From Alteromonas portus (GTDB taxonomy: Bacteria; Pseudomonadota; Gammaproteobacteria; Enterobacterales; Alteromonadaceae): a stretch of DNA of 64,000 nt. Below the pieces are notes generated by a model. That model worked only from the letters and a program-made list of their open reading frames with translations. It had not been told where the DNA came from and did no database searches. Both the position numbers and the translations under genes were made by a program. Location of the stretch: contig NZ_SWCO01000001.1 of NCBI RefSeq assembly GCF_005117025.1, positions 248,001 through 312,000 on the forward strand, read 5' to 3'. This document shows, in pieces, positions 57,001 through 64,000 of this stretch (positions are counted from its first letter, which is position 1; each line of letters opens with the position of its first letter).

Positions 57001-57279
57001 CGATTCCGCCCTATATTAATGACCTCATTTTCGTTCGTGGCGGGGCTTATCCCTCTGGTCATCGCCACAGGTGCAGGCGCTGTAGGAAACCGTACTATTG
57101 GTGCTTCAGCACTGGGAGGTACACTTTGCGGAAGTGTCTTCGGCATCATAGTTATTCCAGGCTTGTACTACCTTTTCGCTAAGCTAGAAGAGGGTAAGTC
57201 GCTAATTAAAAACGAGGATCACGTCCCACTTACAGAAACCTACCACTACAACGATGAGGTGCTAAGCGATGAGAAATAA
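54094..57279 (+). CDS. RND efflux transporter, HAE1 type (AcrB/MexB-like)
   Basis: A 1061-residue proton-driven pump with twelve membrane helices and two large periplasmic loops (about 40-330 and 560-870). The start MFGVFIKRPVMAIMLSLMIIFLGA is typical; LALAIGIVVDNAIVIVEAV in helix 4 carries the proton-relay Asp residues (VVDNAIV), and GLLGKNAVLIVEYA in helix 10 carries the conserved Lys. The porter domain has the PVVPGYGASSGLSFRLLD stretch. Drug specificity cannot be read from sequence. Overlaps the outer-membrane channel gene by 11 bases. Confidence 0.94.
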   Translation: MFGVFIKRPVMAIMLSLMIIFLGALSVFTLPTSQFPDIAPPRVLISLAYPGSSADVLVKSSLVTIERSINGVPGMKYIVSDATSAGEATIQVIFDLDVDPNQALINVKTRLDQVMNRLPQLVQLEGVVLQRVQPSMLMYINVYSTDEEADEKFLYNYSNINVIPEIQRVNGIASAKILGSRQYAMRIWLKPDRMRAYNISVDEVMESIDEQSLIGRPGRLGRSSGISAQSKEYVLVYEGRYDEPDEYKNIIIRADSDGKLLKLSDIADVELSSEFFDIYSNKDGYPSAAIVLKQNYGSSANEVISQVKAKMAELEETFPEGMKYEINYDVSKFLDASIEQVLHTLFEAFILVSLVVFIFLGDWRSTLIPLLAVPVSLIGTFFCMQATGVNINLITLFALVLAIGIVVDNAIVIVEAVHAKMEESASLTPYMATQQVLGEMGGAIIAITLVMTAVFVPLVFMTGPVGVFYRQFSITMASSIIISCIVALSLTPVLCAMLLKNPHTHTKKATPISKLIGVFNYWFDKLTGRYTSIIKALVTRRVVTILSLFAFVAGTIGFNHILPTGFIPGEDQGQIYAIIQTPPGSTLEVTNEVARELQTLALDVEGVSSVSSLAGYEILTEGRGSNAGTCLINLKDWANRDQTVEEIIEELEAKTHHLGAVVEYFEPPVVPGYGASSGLSFRLLDKTNTTDYQEFDEINQAFMDELSKRKELKGLFTFYAANYPQYKIEIDNQAAMQKGVSIGKAMENLNILIGSTYEQGFTRFNNFYKVYTQSAPEYRRYPSDLMDYYVKNEEGEMVPYSAFMKLIKTQGPNEITRYNLYTSAAIRAEPAKGYTSAEAIKAVEEVAAATLPKGYDIGWEGLSFDEAKRGSEAIVIFGVVLLFVYIVLASQYESFLLPLAVILSLPSGLIGSFILLDLMGLANDVYAQLGLVMLVGLLGKNAVLIVEYAVQKNQQGLSIAEAAVDAAKQRFRPILMTSFSFVAGLIPLVIATGAGAVGNRTIGASALGGTLCGSVFGIIVIPGLYYLFAKLEEGKSLIKNEDHVPLTETYHYNDEVLSDEK

Positions 57280-58774
57280 CACGCGTCTTTTGAAAAAGCC
57301 TCTTTTTGTGGCAATTGGCAGCGCACTGCTTGTTCAAGCGTGCGCAATCCCGTCAATAGAAACGCGGGACCCAAATGTAACCATGCCGGATCAGTTCAGT
57401 GTAAGCACTGAGCTTGGTACTGAGAACAGTACAGGCTTAAACGCCGACAAAAACAACGATGCCAGTAATGCTGAAGCAAAAATTGAATGGGAGGCGTGGT
57501 TCAACGACCCGTATTTGACAGCGTTAGTTGAAACCGCTGTAACTAATAACAAGGAAGTTGCCGTACTTGTACAGCGCATTAATATGGCGTCTAACGAGGT
57601 GTATGCACGGGAAGGGGAATACTTACCAAGCGTGTCTGCAGGTGCTGCTATTGAAACCGAAAAAGTGGGTGAATATACCCGAGAAGGCGCGGTGGAAGAG
57701 CAGCTTGATATCAGGGAAGGTAAAGCTTTCCCTGACCCTTTAGCTAATTTAGAGCTTGGTCTAAACGCCTCATGGGAAGTAGATGTCTGGCATAAACTAA
57801 GGGATGCCTCAAAGGTGGCATCACTTGAATTCTTAGCTTCTATCGAAAGTAAGAATTTCTTTATCACTCAACTTGTTTCTGAAGTGACTCGTAGCTACTA
57901 CGAACTATTAGCTTTGGATAACAAGTTGGCTAATATTGATGCCACCATAAAGCTACAGCGCAACGTTATTCAAACTATAAATGCACTGAAAGAATATGGT
58001 CGAGCTTCTTCCTTGCCCGTAGCGCGCTTTAACGCTGAGGTGAAAAAGAACGAAAGTGAACGCTTTCTTATTGAACAGGAAATAGTGGAGAAAGAGAACA
58101 CAATCAACATATTGTTAGGGCGAATGCCTCAGCCAATACAAAGAAATAGTAACGCCTTGTTTAACGAAGATATCGTTAAGCCCAATATTGGAGTACCTGC
58201 TTCATTGTTAGAAAACCGACCCGATATTCGAGAGGCCGAACTTACGCTGCAGGCTGCAAACTTAAATATAGAGGTAGCTAAAGCGAATTTTTACCCCTCA
58301 TTAGAGCTTAGGGCTGGGGTAGGGTTATCAGCGTTTGATAGCCAGTATTTGTTTAACGTACCGGAGTCACTGGCCTATTCGCTATCTGGTGATATTTTTG
58401 CCCCGCTAATCAATCGACGAGCTATTGAAGCCGTTTACAAAAATGCGAGTGCGGAGCAAATACAAGCCGCTTATGAGTATGAGCTTACGCTGCTAAAAGC
58501 GGTGACAGAAGTATCTAATAGTTTGTCTAAGCTTGATAATCTCGAAAAAAGTGCCGCCGCTAAAAAATCGCAAATTGCGTCTTTGGAATCGTCAGTGGAT
58601 ATTGCAAATCGGTTGTTTACGTCAGCGCATGGTGAGTATTTAGAAGTGCTATTGGCGCAGCGCGAAGCATTGGAAGCACGCAGTGAGTTTATAGAAACTC
58701 GTCAGCAGCAACTGGCTGCGCTTGTTGACTTATATCAGGCCCTCGGAGGAGGCTGGCAATCTTCGTCGACCTAA
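57269..58774 (+). CDS. Outer-membrane efflux channel, NodT/OprM family
   Basis: A 501-residue TolC-like channel lipoprotein: lipobox LLVQACAIPS (Cys25), then two OEP repeats (about 85-280 and 300-490). The NodT-type markers are WEAWFNDPYLTALVETAVTNNKEV, LGLNASWEVDVWHKLRDA, LLENRPDIREAELTLQAANLNIEVAKANFYPSLEL and the final QLAALVDLYQALGGGW. Its ATG lies inside the end of the pump gene, so the three genes form one translationally linked operon. A terminator follows. Confidence 0.93.
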   Translation: MRNNTRLLKKPLFVAIGSALLVQACAIPSIETRDPNVTMPDQFSVSTELGTENSTGLNADKNNDASNAEAKIEWEAWFNDPYLTALVETAVTNNKEVAVLVQRINMASNEVYAREGEYLPSVSAGAAIETEKVGEYTREGAVEEQLDIREGKAFPDPLANLELGLNASWEVDVWHKLRDASKVASLEFLASIESKNFFITQLVSEVTRSYYELLALDNKLANIDATIKLQRNVIQTINALKEYGRASSLPVARFNAEVKKNESERFLIEQEIVEKENTINILLGRMPQPIQRNSNALFNEDIVKPNIGVPASLLENRPDIREAELTLQAANLNIEVAKANFYPSLELRAGVGLSAFDSQYLFNVPESLAYSLSGDIFAPLINRRAIEAVYKNASAEQIQAAYEYELTLLKAVTEVSNSLSKLDNLEKSAAAKKSQIASLESSVDIANRLFTSAHGEYLEVLLAQREALEARSEFIETRQQQLAALVDLYQALGGGWQSSST

Positions 58775-58802
58775 CCTAGATTGGCTAAGTTAATAACTAT
58801 TT

Positions 58803-58828
58803 AAGGAGAGCAATTGCTCTCCTTTTTT
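58803..58828 (+). terminator. Rho-independent terminator of the efflux operon
   Basis: Perfect palindrome from AAGGAGAGCAA (58803-58813) to TTGCTCTCCTT (58814-58824), then T run. Confidence 0.88.
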
Positions 58829-58871
58829 GTTTTATCGTCTTCTTTACGCATCTCAACGTTTAAATTTTATA

Positions 58872-58914
58872 GGCGGTGATATTTAAGTAAGATGAATATT
58901 GAGCGATCACCGCC
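58872..58914 (+). promoter_or_regulatory. Perfect 9-bp inverted repeat before the S9 peptidase gene
   Basis: GGCGGTGAT (58872-58880) and ATCACCGCC (58906-58914), 25 bases apart, ending 42 bases upstream of the start. Could be an operator or leader hairpin; no T run follows on the plus strand. Confidence 0.45.
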
Positions 58915-58956
58915 AAAAAAACCGGCAAAACAATAACCATAATCTAAAGGTGAACT

Positions 58957-61083
58957 ATGTCTTTTTTTAAAATCCGAGGATTACAGCAAATGAGTAAGCG
59001 GCATTGTGGGGCGTTGACGCTATTTAGTCTTGCTACACTGGTACTGTCTTCCCCAGTGATTGCAAATTCTCAGTCGGATGACGCTACCCCAGAGAAAAGT
59101 GCCTTTTTCCAATCGGAAGATATTTTTAACCTTGAATATGTGAGTGAAGTTCAGGTATCTCCAAACGGTAAACATATCGCCTATGTGCGCCGTTCAAACG
59201 ACATTATGTCAGACAGTAGCCGGGCAAATGTCTGGCTAGCGTCGGTTGATGGCAAGTCAAACCGCCCCTTACTGTCGTCGAAAAAAAGTTACTATTCTAT
59301 TCGCTGGTCACCAGACGGCAGCCGATTGGCTTACCTTTCTAATGAAGAAGGTAAACCGCAATTGTATGTACGCTGGATGGATACAGGGCAAACAGCGTTA
59401 GTTACCAATGTTACTTCAAGTCCCAGTAACATTACGTGGTCACCTGACGGTAAATACATTGCTTTCACCATGAGTGTAGATGCCAAGGAAAAGCCGCTAG
59501 ACGTTAAAATGCCTAAAAAGCCAGACGGTGCAAAGTGGTCTCCTAGCTTTGAATATATCACTAAGGCGCGTTACCAAGCAGATGGCAAAGGTGTGCTCGA
59601 CCCGGCCTATACTCATATCTTTATTGTCCCTTCAGACGGAGGCACTGCAAGGCAGTTAACCTCGGGTAATTATCATCATAAGGGGCGTTTAAGTTTTGCG
59701 CCGAACGGTAAGAAGATTTATTTCTCTGCTAATCGCAGTGATAACTGGGAGTATGAACCAGTTGAGGCTGATATATTTTCTGTTGATATGAAGGGAAATA
59801 TTGAACAGTTGACGCAGGATAAAGGACGAGAGTCGTCACCTGTTGTATCGCCGGACGGAAAGCATATTGCTTATGCGTACCGTGACGACGAAAAAGTAAT
59901 GTACAAAAATAGCTATTTGTATGTAATGAATAGCGACGGCTCTGATGCTAAAAACATAACGAAAGACATTGATAACTCGGTGTCTAACTTTTACTGGAAA
60001 GATAATAAACACGTTTACTTTCAGCAGTCGGTTCGCGGTTTAGCTCAGGTTGATGTGGTATCGCTTTCTGGCGGTGTAAAAGCCGTAGCTAGAGGGCTTG
60101 GCGGCACCACGTTAGGGCGTCCTTACGTATTTGGTACTTATCATGCTGTTAACGATGTAGTGGCTTATACTAAAGGGCGTACAGACAGACCCGCCGATTT
60201 ATATGTCACCACCCGAAACGAGCGACAGCTTACTGCACTAAACGAAGACGTTTTAGGTCATAAGCAGCTTGGTGAGGTGAAGGAGATTGTCTATCCGTCT
60301 TCTATTGATGGTGAAGAAATTCAAGGTTGGTACATTCTGCCGCCAAACTATGATAGCTCGAAAACCTATCCGCTAATTTTAGAAATTCACGGCGGACCTA
60401 ATCTCGCCTATGGCCCCGTGTTTACGGCTGAACTTCAGCGCATGGCAGCAGAAGGCTATGTGGTGTTTTATGATAATCACAGAGGTAGTACAGGGTACGG
60501 TGAACGCTTTGCGTTACTACTTCAAGGGAAATACAGTTCGGAATACGACTTTTCCGATCATATGTCGGGTGTAGACGCGCTGATTGAAAAAGGAATCGCT
60601 GATCCGGAGCGCTTGTTTATTACCGGTGGTTCAGCAGGCGGTATTGCATCAGCCTATGCCATTGGCCTCACAAATCGATTTAAAGCCGCCGTGGTTGCTA
60701 AACCTGTTATTAACTGGCTGTCGAAGGTATTAACCGCCGATTCGGGCCTTTACCAGATACCTTTTCAATTCCCGGGTAAACCTTGGGATAACGTAGAGCA
60801 TTACTGGAAGCGCTCCCCGTTGTCGCTTGTAGGTAATGTTACTACACCCACCATGTTGATTACGGGGGTAGAAGATAAGCGTACGCCCATGTCTGAAACT
60901 GAACAGTTCTATCAAGCGTTAAAGCTTCAAAAGGTTGATAGTGTACTGGTAAAAGTACCTGGTTCGCCCCATGGGATTGCTTCCAAACCTTCTCGAATGA
61001 TTGGGAAAGTTGAAAATATTTTGGCGTGGTTTAAAAAGTACGACAGCGCGCAATCAGTCAATAACAAAGCCGAAGCCAAGTAA
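58957..61083 (+). CDS. Exported S9-family serine peptidase (prolyl oligopeptidase / acylaminoacyl peptidase type)
   Basis: A 708-residue enzyme. A signal peptide (hydrophobic 19-34, cleavage near ANS, about 38) directs it to the periplasm. The N-terminal beta-propeller (about 50-415) has repeated WSPDG, SPDGK and FAPNGK blade motifs. The C-terminal alpha/beta hydrolase has Ser559 (GGSAGG), Asp640 (GVEDKRTP) and His672 (SPHGI), so it is probably active on short peptides. AAGGTG 5 bases before ATG 58957 supports that start, although ATG 58990 would give a shorter signal peptide. Possible family: dipeptidyl or acylaminoacyl peptidases; the substrate is not settled by sequence. Confidence 0.9.
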   Translation: MSFFKIRGLQQMSKRHCGALTLFSLATLVLSSPVIANSQSDDATPEKSAFFQSEDIFNLEYVSEVQVSPNGKHIAYVRRSNDIMSDSSRANVWLASVDGKSNRPLLSSKKSYYSIRWSPDGSRLAYLSNEEGKPQLYVRWMDTGQTALVTNVTSSPSNITWSPDGKYIAFTMSVDAKEKPLDVKMPKKPDGAKWSPSFEYITKARYQADGKGVLDPAYTHIFIVPSDGGTARQLTSGNYHHKGRLSFAPNGKKIYFSANRSDNWEYEPVEADIFSVDMKGNIEQLTQDKGRESSPVVSPDGKHIAYAYRDDEKVMYKNSYLYVMNSDGSDAKNITKDIDNSVSNFYWKDNKHVYFQQSVRGLAQVDVVSLSGGVKAVARGLGGTTLGRPYVFGTYHAVNDVVAYTKGRTDRPADLYVTTRNERQLTALNEDVLGHKQLGEVKEIVYPSSIDGEEIQGWYILPPNYDSSKTYPLILEIHGGPNLAYGPVFTAELQRMAAEGYVVFYDNHRGSTGYGERFALLLQGKYSSEYDFSDHMSGVDALIEKGIADPERLFITGGSAGGIASAYAIGLTNRFKAAVVAKPVINWLSKVLTADSGLYQIPFQFPGKPWDNVEHYWKRSPLSLVGNVTTPTMLITGVEDKRTPMSETEQFYQALKLQKVDSVLVKVPGSPHGIASKPSRMIGKVENILAWFKKYDSAQSVNNKAEAK

Positions 61084-61130
61084 TTGACTTAACGCGCTGA
61101 AACTTAAGTTTCGCGAGGCTAGAGATAAAT

Positions 61131-61173
61131 GGGGCTATTGCGCCGATTCAATCGGTCCAAGGCCCCTTTTTTA
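61131..61173 (+). terminator. Rho-independent terminator after the S9 peptidase gene
   Basis: GGGGC (61131-61135) with the GCCCC within GGCCCC at 61161-61166, inner stem CCGATT-C-AATCGG, T run. It faces the end of ppx. Confidence 0.75.
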
Positions 61174-61195
61174 TAATTCGAGCCTAACGTTTTTC

Positions 61196-62758
61196 TTACT
61201 CTACAGTGGGATGTAACTGCGAGATATCCGGTACAACCGTAAGTTTTAGATTCAGCGCTTTCCAGTAGTGACTTTCTCGTAGTAGGTCAGCAGATATAAT
61301 GGGTTTTTCATCTAACCAGCCTTCTGGGAAGGTGACGGTTAATTCGTTCTTTTCTACATTGACGGCAAGGTCGGGGACAAAACCCTCTTGGCGTTTAATA
61401 TTAAGCAGTACACCTAAACGCAGTAACGCAATTAAGTGCTTTACCGACTGCTCATCGAAAAGGTTGAACGTAGGGAGTTCATTGGTTCGAATTTTCTTTC
61501 TATGAAATCGCACGAGTGTAGCTAGCAGTAGCTGTTGTTCCTGCGTAAACCCAGGCATGTCAACATTACCGAGAATATAAGCGCTGTGTTTTTGTATGCC
61601 TCGAGAGTTAATTTGCATGCCGACTTCATGAAGTAAAGCAGCCCAGCCGAGCATGCTTTTAAAGTCACGGCCTTTAAGTTTCCATGCTTTTTCAACATCG
61701 TTGAAAAGCGAAAGGGTTGTATTAAGCACCATGGTGGCTTGGGTTGTATCTACATCGTAACGCGTTGCCAAACTACTTGCCGTTCTGCCGCGAATATCAG
61801 CGTGATGAAGCTCATCTTCCATCTGATAAAGCACGCCTTCGCGCAAGGCGGCAGGCGAGTAGACCAAGCCTTCAATCTCTAGCGCTCTGAAAACGGCGAT
61901 AAGAATAGCGAGGCCGCCGGCAATAACAACACGACGATCTTCACTTAAATCTGGGTAGCTTAATTTGTCTATATGGCCTGCGCTTATGAATTGCTTCATT
62001 AAATTGCGCAAACTCTTAAGCGTTACCGGAATATCGTGGCCGTTGGGTCTATCTTGCTGACAAAGGGTGAACAGAGAGCGAATGGTACCTGACGTACCTA
62101 TACACTGAACCCAGCCCAATCTACGATATTTATTGTCAATTAACTCAAGCTCCTGCTGTGCAGCCGTGATAGCACGTTCAAAGGCTTTTGGCTTTAGCTC
62201 ACCGTCAGGGAAAAACCGTTTGGTATAGCTCACGCAGCCCATTTGAAGGCTACGACAAAGTAAAGGCGTAAACCCTTCGCCAATAACGAACTCGGTGGAG
62301 CCACCGCCTATGTCAATAACTAGCTGTTGGCCATCGGAGTGGTTTGTATGTGCAACGCCTGAATAAATAAGTCGTGCTTCTTCTACACCCGAAATGACTT
62401 CGATAGGGTAGGGAAGGATGTCTTTTGCTGCGCTGATGAAATCGCGGGCGTTACGGGCTCTGCGCAACGTGTGGGTAGCGACAATTCTCACCGAGTCGGG
62501 CTCAAAACCTTTCAGGCTCTCTGCTACCACTTTTAGCATAGCAAGCCCACGCTCCATCGCTTCATCAGACAAAATATTGTCGTCGTTAAGACCTTCGGCC
62601 AAGCGAACTTTTTGTTTAACTCTATGCAGAATCTGCACAGACCCAGCAACAATACGTGCTACTACTAAGTGAAAACTATTTGAGCCAATGTCTAGTGCTG
62701 CAACTTTATTGACTTCGCGGGTTTCCACGTCATTAAAAACTGATTCGTGCTGGGTCAT
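61196..62758 (-). CDS. ppx: Exopolyphosphatase (Ppx/GppA family)
   Basis: A 520-residue enzyme that hydrolyses polyphosphate or pppGpp. ASKHA-type ATPase fold: phosphate-1 motif ALDIGSNSFHLVVARI, EVISGVEEARLIYSGV, phosphate-2 motif VIDIGGGSTEFVIGEG; the C-terminal HD-like domain spans about 325-490 (LLHEVGMQINSRGIQKHSAYIL). The length fits Ppx as well as GppA; the position beside ppk1 favours Ppx. Starts 16 bases after the ppk1 stop. Confidence 0.92.
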   Translation of the reverse strand: MTQHESVFNDVETREVNKVAALDIGSNSFHLVVARIVAGSVQILHRVKQKVRLAEGLNDDNILSDEAMERGLAMLKVVAESLKGFEPDSVRIVATHTLRRARNARDFISAAKDILPYPIEVISGVEEARLIYSGVAHTNHSDGQQLVIDIGGGSTEFVIGEGFTPLLCRSLQMGCVSYTKRFFPDGELKPKAFERAITAAQQELELIDNKYRRLGWVQCIGTSGTIRSLFTLCQQDRPNGHDIPVTLKSLRNLMKQFISAGHIDKLSYPDLSEDRRVVIAGGLAILIAVFRALEIEGLVYSPAALREGVLYQMEDELHHADIRGRTASSLATRYDVDTTQATMVLNTTLSLFNDVEKAWKLKGRDFKSMLGWAALLHEVGMQINSRGIQKHSAYILGNVDMPGFTQEQQLLLATLVRFHRKKIRTNELPTFNLFDEQSVKHLIALLRLGVLLNIKRQEGFVPDLAVNVEKNELTVTFPEGWLDEKPIISADLLRESHYWKALNLKLTVVPDISQLHPTVE

Positions 62759-62774
62759 GTACTAACTTTCTATC

Positions 62775-64000
62775 CTACAAAGTGTCTTCTAACTTTTTCA
62801 AATAGTCATAAATTTCTATTTGTGAGCGAAGTTTTTTACGATTTCCCCTGCGAACGTACTTGTTGCTCTGATCCTTGTCAATCACTCGAGCCTTCAGGGT
62901 GTCTTTAAATTGTAGTTCCATTATATCAACAATGCGCTGTTGAAGACCTTTATCATACACAGGGCAACCTACTTCAATGCGGTTGTCCATGTTACGGGTC
63001 ATCCAATCGGCAGAAGAGATATACACTTTTCTGTCTCCGCCGCCTTCAAAAATCATTACGCGAGGGTGTTCGAGGAACCTGTCAACAATAGAAATTATTT
63101 CGATGTTTTCGCTTATTCCTTTTATCCCAGGATTAAGCGAACACATACCGCGCACTATGCCGCGGATCTTAACTCCAGCTTGGCTTGCTCGGTACAAATC
63201 GTCAATAAGTTCTTTATCAACCAGGTTGTTAATTTTGAAAGTGATTTGGGCCTTTTGACCTTGGTTTAAATGCTGAATTTCTTGACGAATTAACGACTGA
63301 ATTTTGGTTCTGGCGTTTAACGGCGATATTTGAAGATGCTGGAACTTGTAGCGTCGGTAAGGGTATTGAATAAGATCGAATACCGCTACCCCTTCATCAG
63401 CGAGTTCTTGATTACGAGTAAACAAGCTGTAGTCGGTATAAATTTTTGCCGTTTTTTCGTTAAAGTTACCTGTACCGAAATGCGCATAGTTCACTAAACT
63501 GCCTCGTTCTTCACGGGTCACAATACACAGCTTAGAGTGAATTTTAAGGGTAGGCACGCCAAGTACAACCCGTATCCCTGCATCGGTCATGCGCTTAGAC
63601 CATTCAATGTTTGCTTCTTCGTCAAAGCGGGCGCGAAGCTCTACGACAACGGTTACTTTTTTACCGTTGTCTACTGCGTCAATCAACGAGTTTACAATAC
63701 GTGAATTACTGGCAACGCGATAAATATTAATACGTATGGTTTTAACATTAGGGTCGAAGGCCGCCTGACGCAAAAACTCGGTGAAGTGCAGGAAACGGTG
63801 GTATGGGTAGTACAGTAGTATGTCTCGTGCAGTAATGGCATCGAAAACAGTGTTGTACTTAGAGAAAGCTTTGCTGTCGATAGCGGGCAGCGGCGCGTGC
63901 TCTAAATACTCTCGACCTACGTTAGGGAAGCCAATAAAGTCTTTAAAGTTACGGTAGTGCCCAGCAGCGTGCATGGTATCAAGCTTGGTGATCTTAAGGC
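62775..64000 (-). CDS. ppk1: Polyphosphate kinase 1 (5' end outside window)
   Basis: The C-terminal 408 codons of Ppk1, which builds polyphosphate from ATP. The frame stays open to base 64000, and the ATG at 63974 is internal. Visible segments: DILLYYPYHRFLHFTEFLRQAAFDPNVKTIRINIYRV, ELRARFDEEANIEWSKRM, LKIHSKLCIVTRE with the catalytic His, THFGTGNFN-like YAHFGTGNFNEKTAKIYTDYSLF, and SSADWMTRNMDNRIEVGCPV. The first part of the gene lies to the right of the window. Confidence 0.95.
   Translation of the reverse strand, partial: LKITKLDTMHAAGHYRNFKDFIGFPNVGREYLEHAPLPAIDSKAFSKYNTVFDAITARDILLYYPYHRFLHFTEFLRQAAFDPNVKTIRINIYRVASNSRIVNSLIDAVDNGKKVTVVVELRARFDEEANIEWSKRMTDAGIRVVLGVPTLKIHSKLCIVTREERGSLVNYAHFGTGNFNEKTAKIYTDYSLFTRNQELADEGVAVFDLIQYPYRRYKFQHLQISPLNARTKIQSLIRQEIQHLNQGQKAQITFKINNLVDKELIDDLYRASQAGVKIRGIVRGMCSLNPGIKGISENIEIISIVDRFLEHPRVMIFEGGGDRKVYISSADWMTRNMDNRIEVGCPVYDKGLQQRIVDIMELQFKDTLKARVIDKDQSNKYVRRGNRKKLRSQIEIYDYLKKLEDTL

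Overview
The window is chromosomal DNA of a marine gammaproteobacterium, most likely Alteromonas or a close relative. This rests on protein character (SspA, Epd, RapZ and Mla/Lpt proteins close to enterobacterial ones but distinct), on moderate GC, and on the enterobacterial-like order kdsD-kdsC-lptC-lptA-lptB-rpoN-hpf-ptsN-rapZ-ptsO. The genus is inference. No phage, insertion sequence, CRISPR array or tRNA was found. Almost all of it is housekeeping, with three small accessory-looking modules.

Layout. 1-591: end of a TPR protein (minus). 1.0-6.3 kb: rplM-rpsI, petABC (cytochrome bc1) and sspAB, all plus. 6.4-8.6 kb: two tandem exported spondin-domain-like proteins and an atypical response regulator. 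8.6-18.0 kb (minus): one long collinear block, yrbG-kdsD-kdsC-lptC-lptA-lptB-rpoN-hpf-ptsN-rapZ-ptsO-mgtE, joining Kdo/LPS transport, sigma-54 and the nitrogen PTS. 18.6-23.3 kb (plus): mlaFEDCB-ibaG-murA. 23.4-26.7 kb (minus): degS, degQ, zapG. 26.9-29.1 kb (plus): zapE and a YebC-family gene. 29.2-31.1 kb (minus): a GGDEF-EAL protein. 31.5-37.4 kb (plus): nitroreductase, a small RAPP-tailed membrane protein, a fused SecDF, a CPA1 antiporter and RNase P RNA. 37.7-45.0 kb: EamA transporter, a minus-strand module (periplasmic binding protein, hybrid histidine kinase, second binding protein), an exonuclease and an exported protein. 45.2-52.3 kb: metK with a MetJ operator, divergent from tkt-epd-pgk-class I fba. 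52.4-58.8 kb: a second RAPP-tailed small protein followed by a tripartite RND efflux operon. 59-61 kb: S9 peptidase. 61.2-64 kb: ppx and the 3' part of ppk1 (minus).

How genes work together. LptA/B/C, KdsC/D, the Mla proteins and MurA all serve envelope construction. DegS and DegQ serve envelope stress. SspA/SspB and ZapE/ZapG serve stress and division. Tkt, Epd, Pgk and Fba form a central carbon cluster. Ppx and Ppk1 turn over polyphosphate.

The observations I rate highest are: (1) two paralogous small membrane proteins ending in an RAPP motif, each with a GTG start, each followed by an intergenic hairpin and then an RND-superfamily gene (SecDF or an HAE1-type pump); (2) a response regulator whose phospho-acceptor Asp is replaced by Glu and whose ribosome binding site lies inside a hairpin; (3) a permease-less module of binding protein, hybrid kinase and binding protein; (4) an 83-bp near-perfect palindromic element upstream of the aldolase; (5) several strong untranslated-leader structures (rplM, sspA, tkt, antiporter, S9 peptidase).
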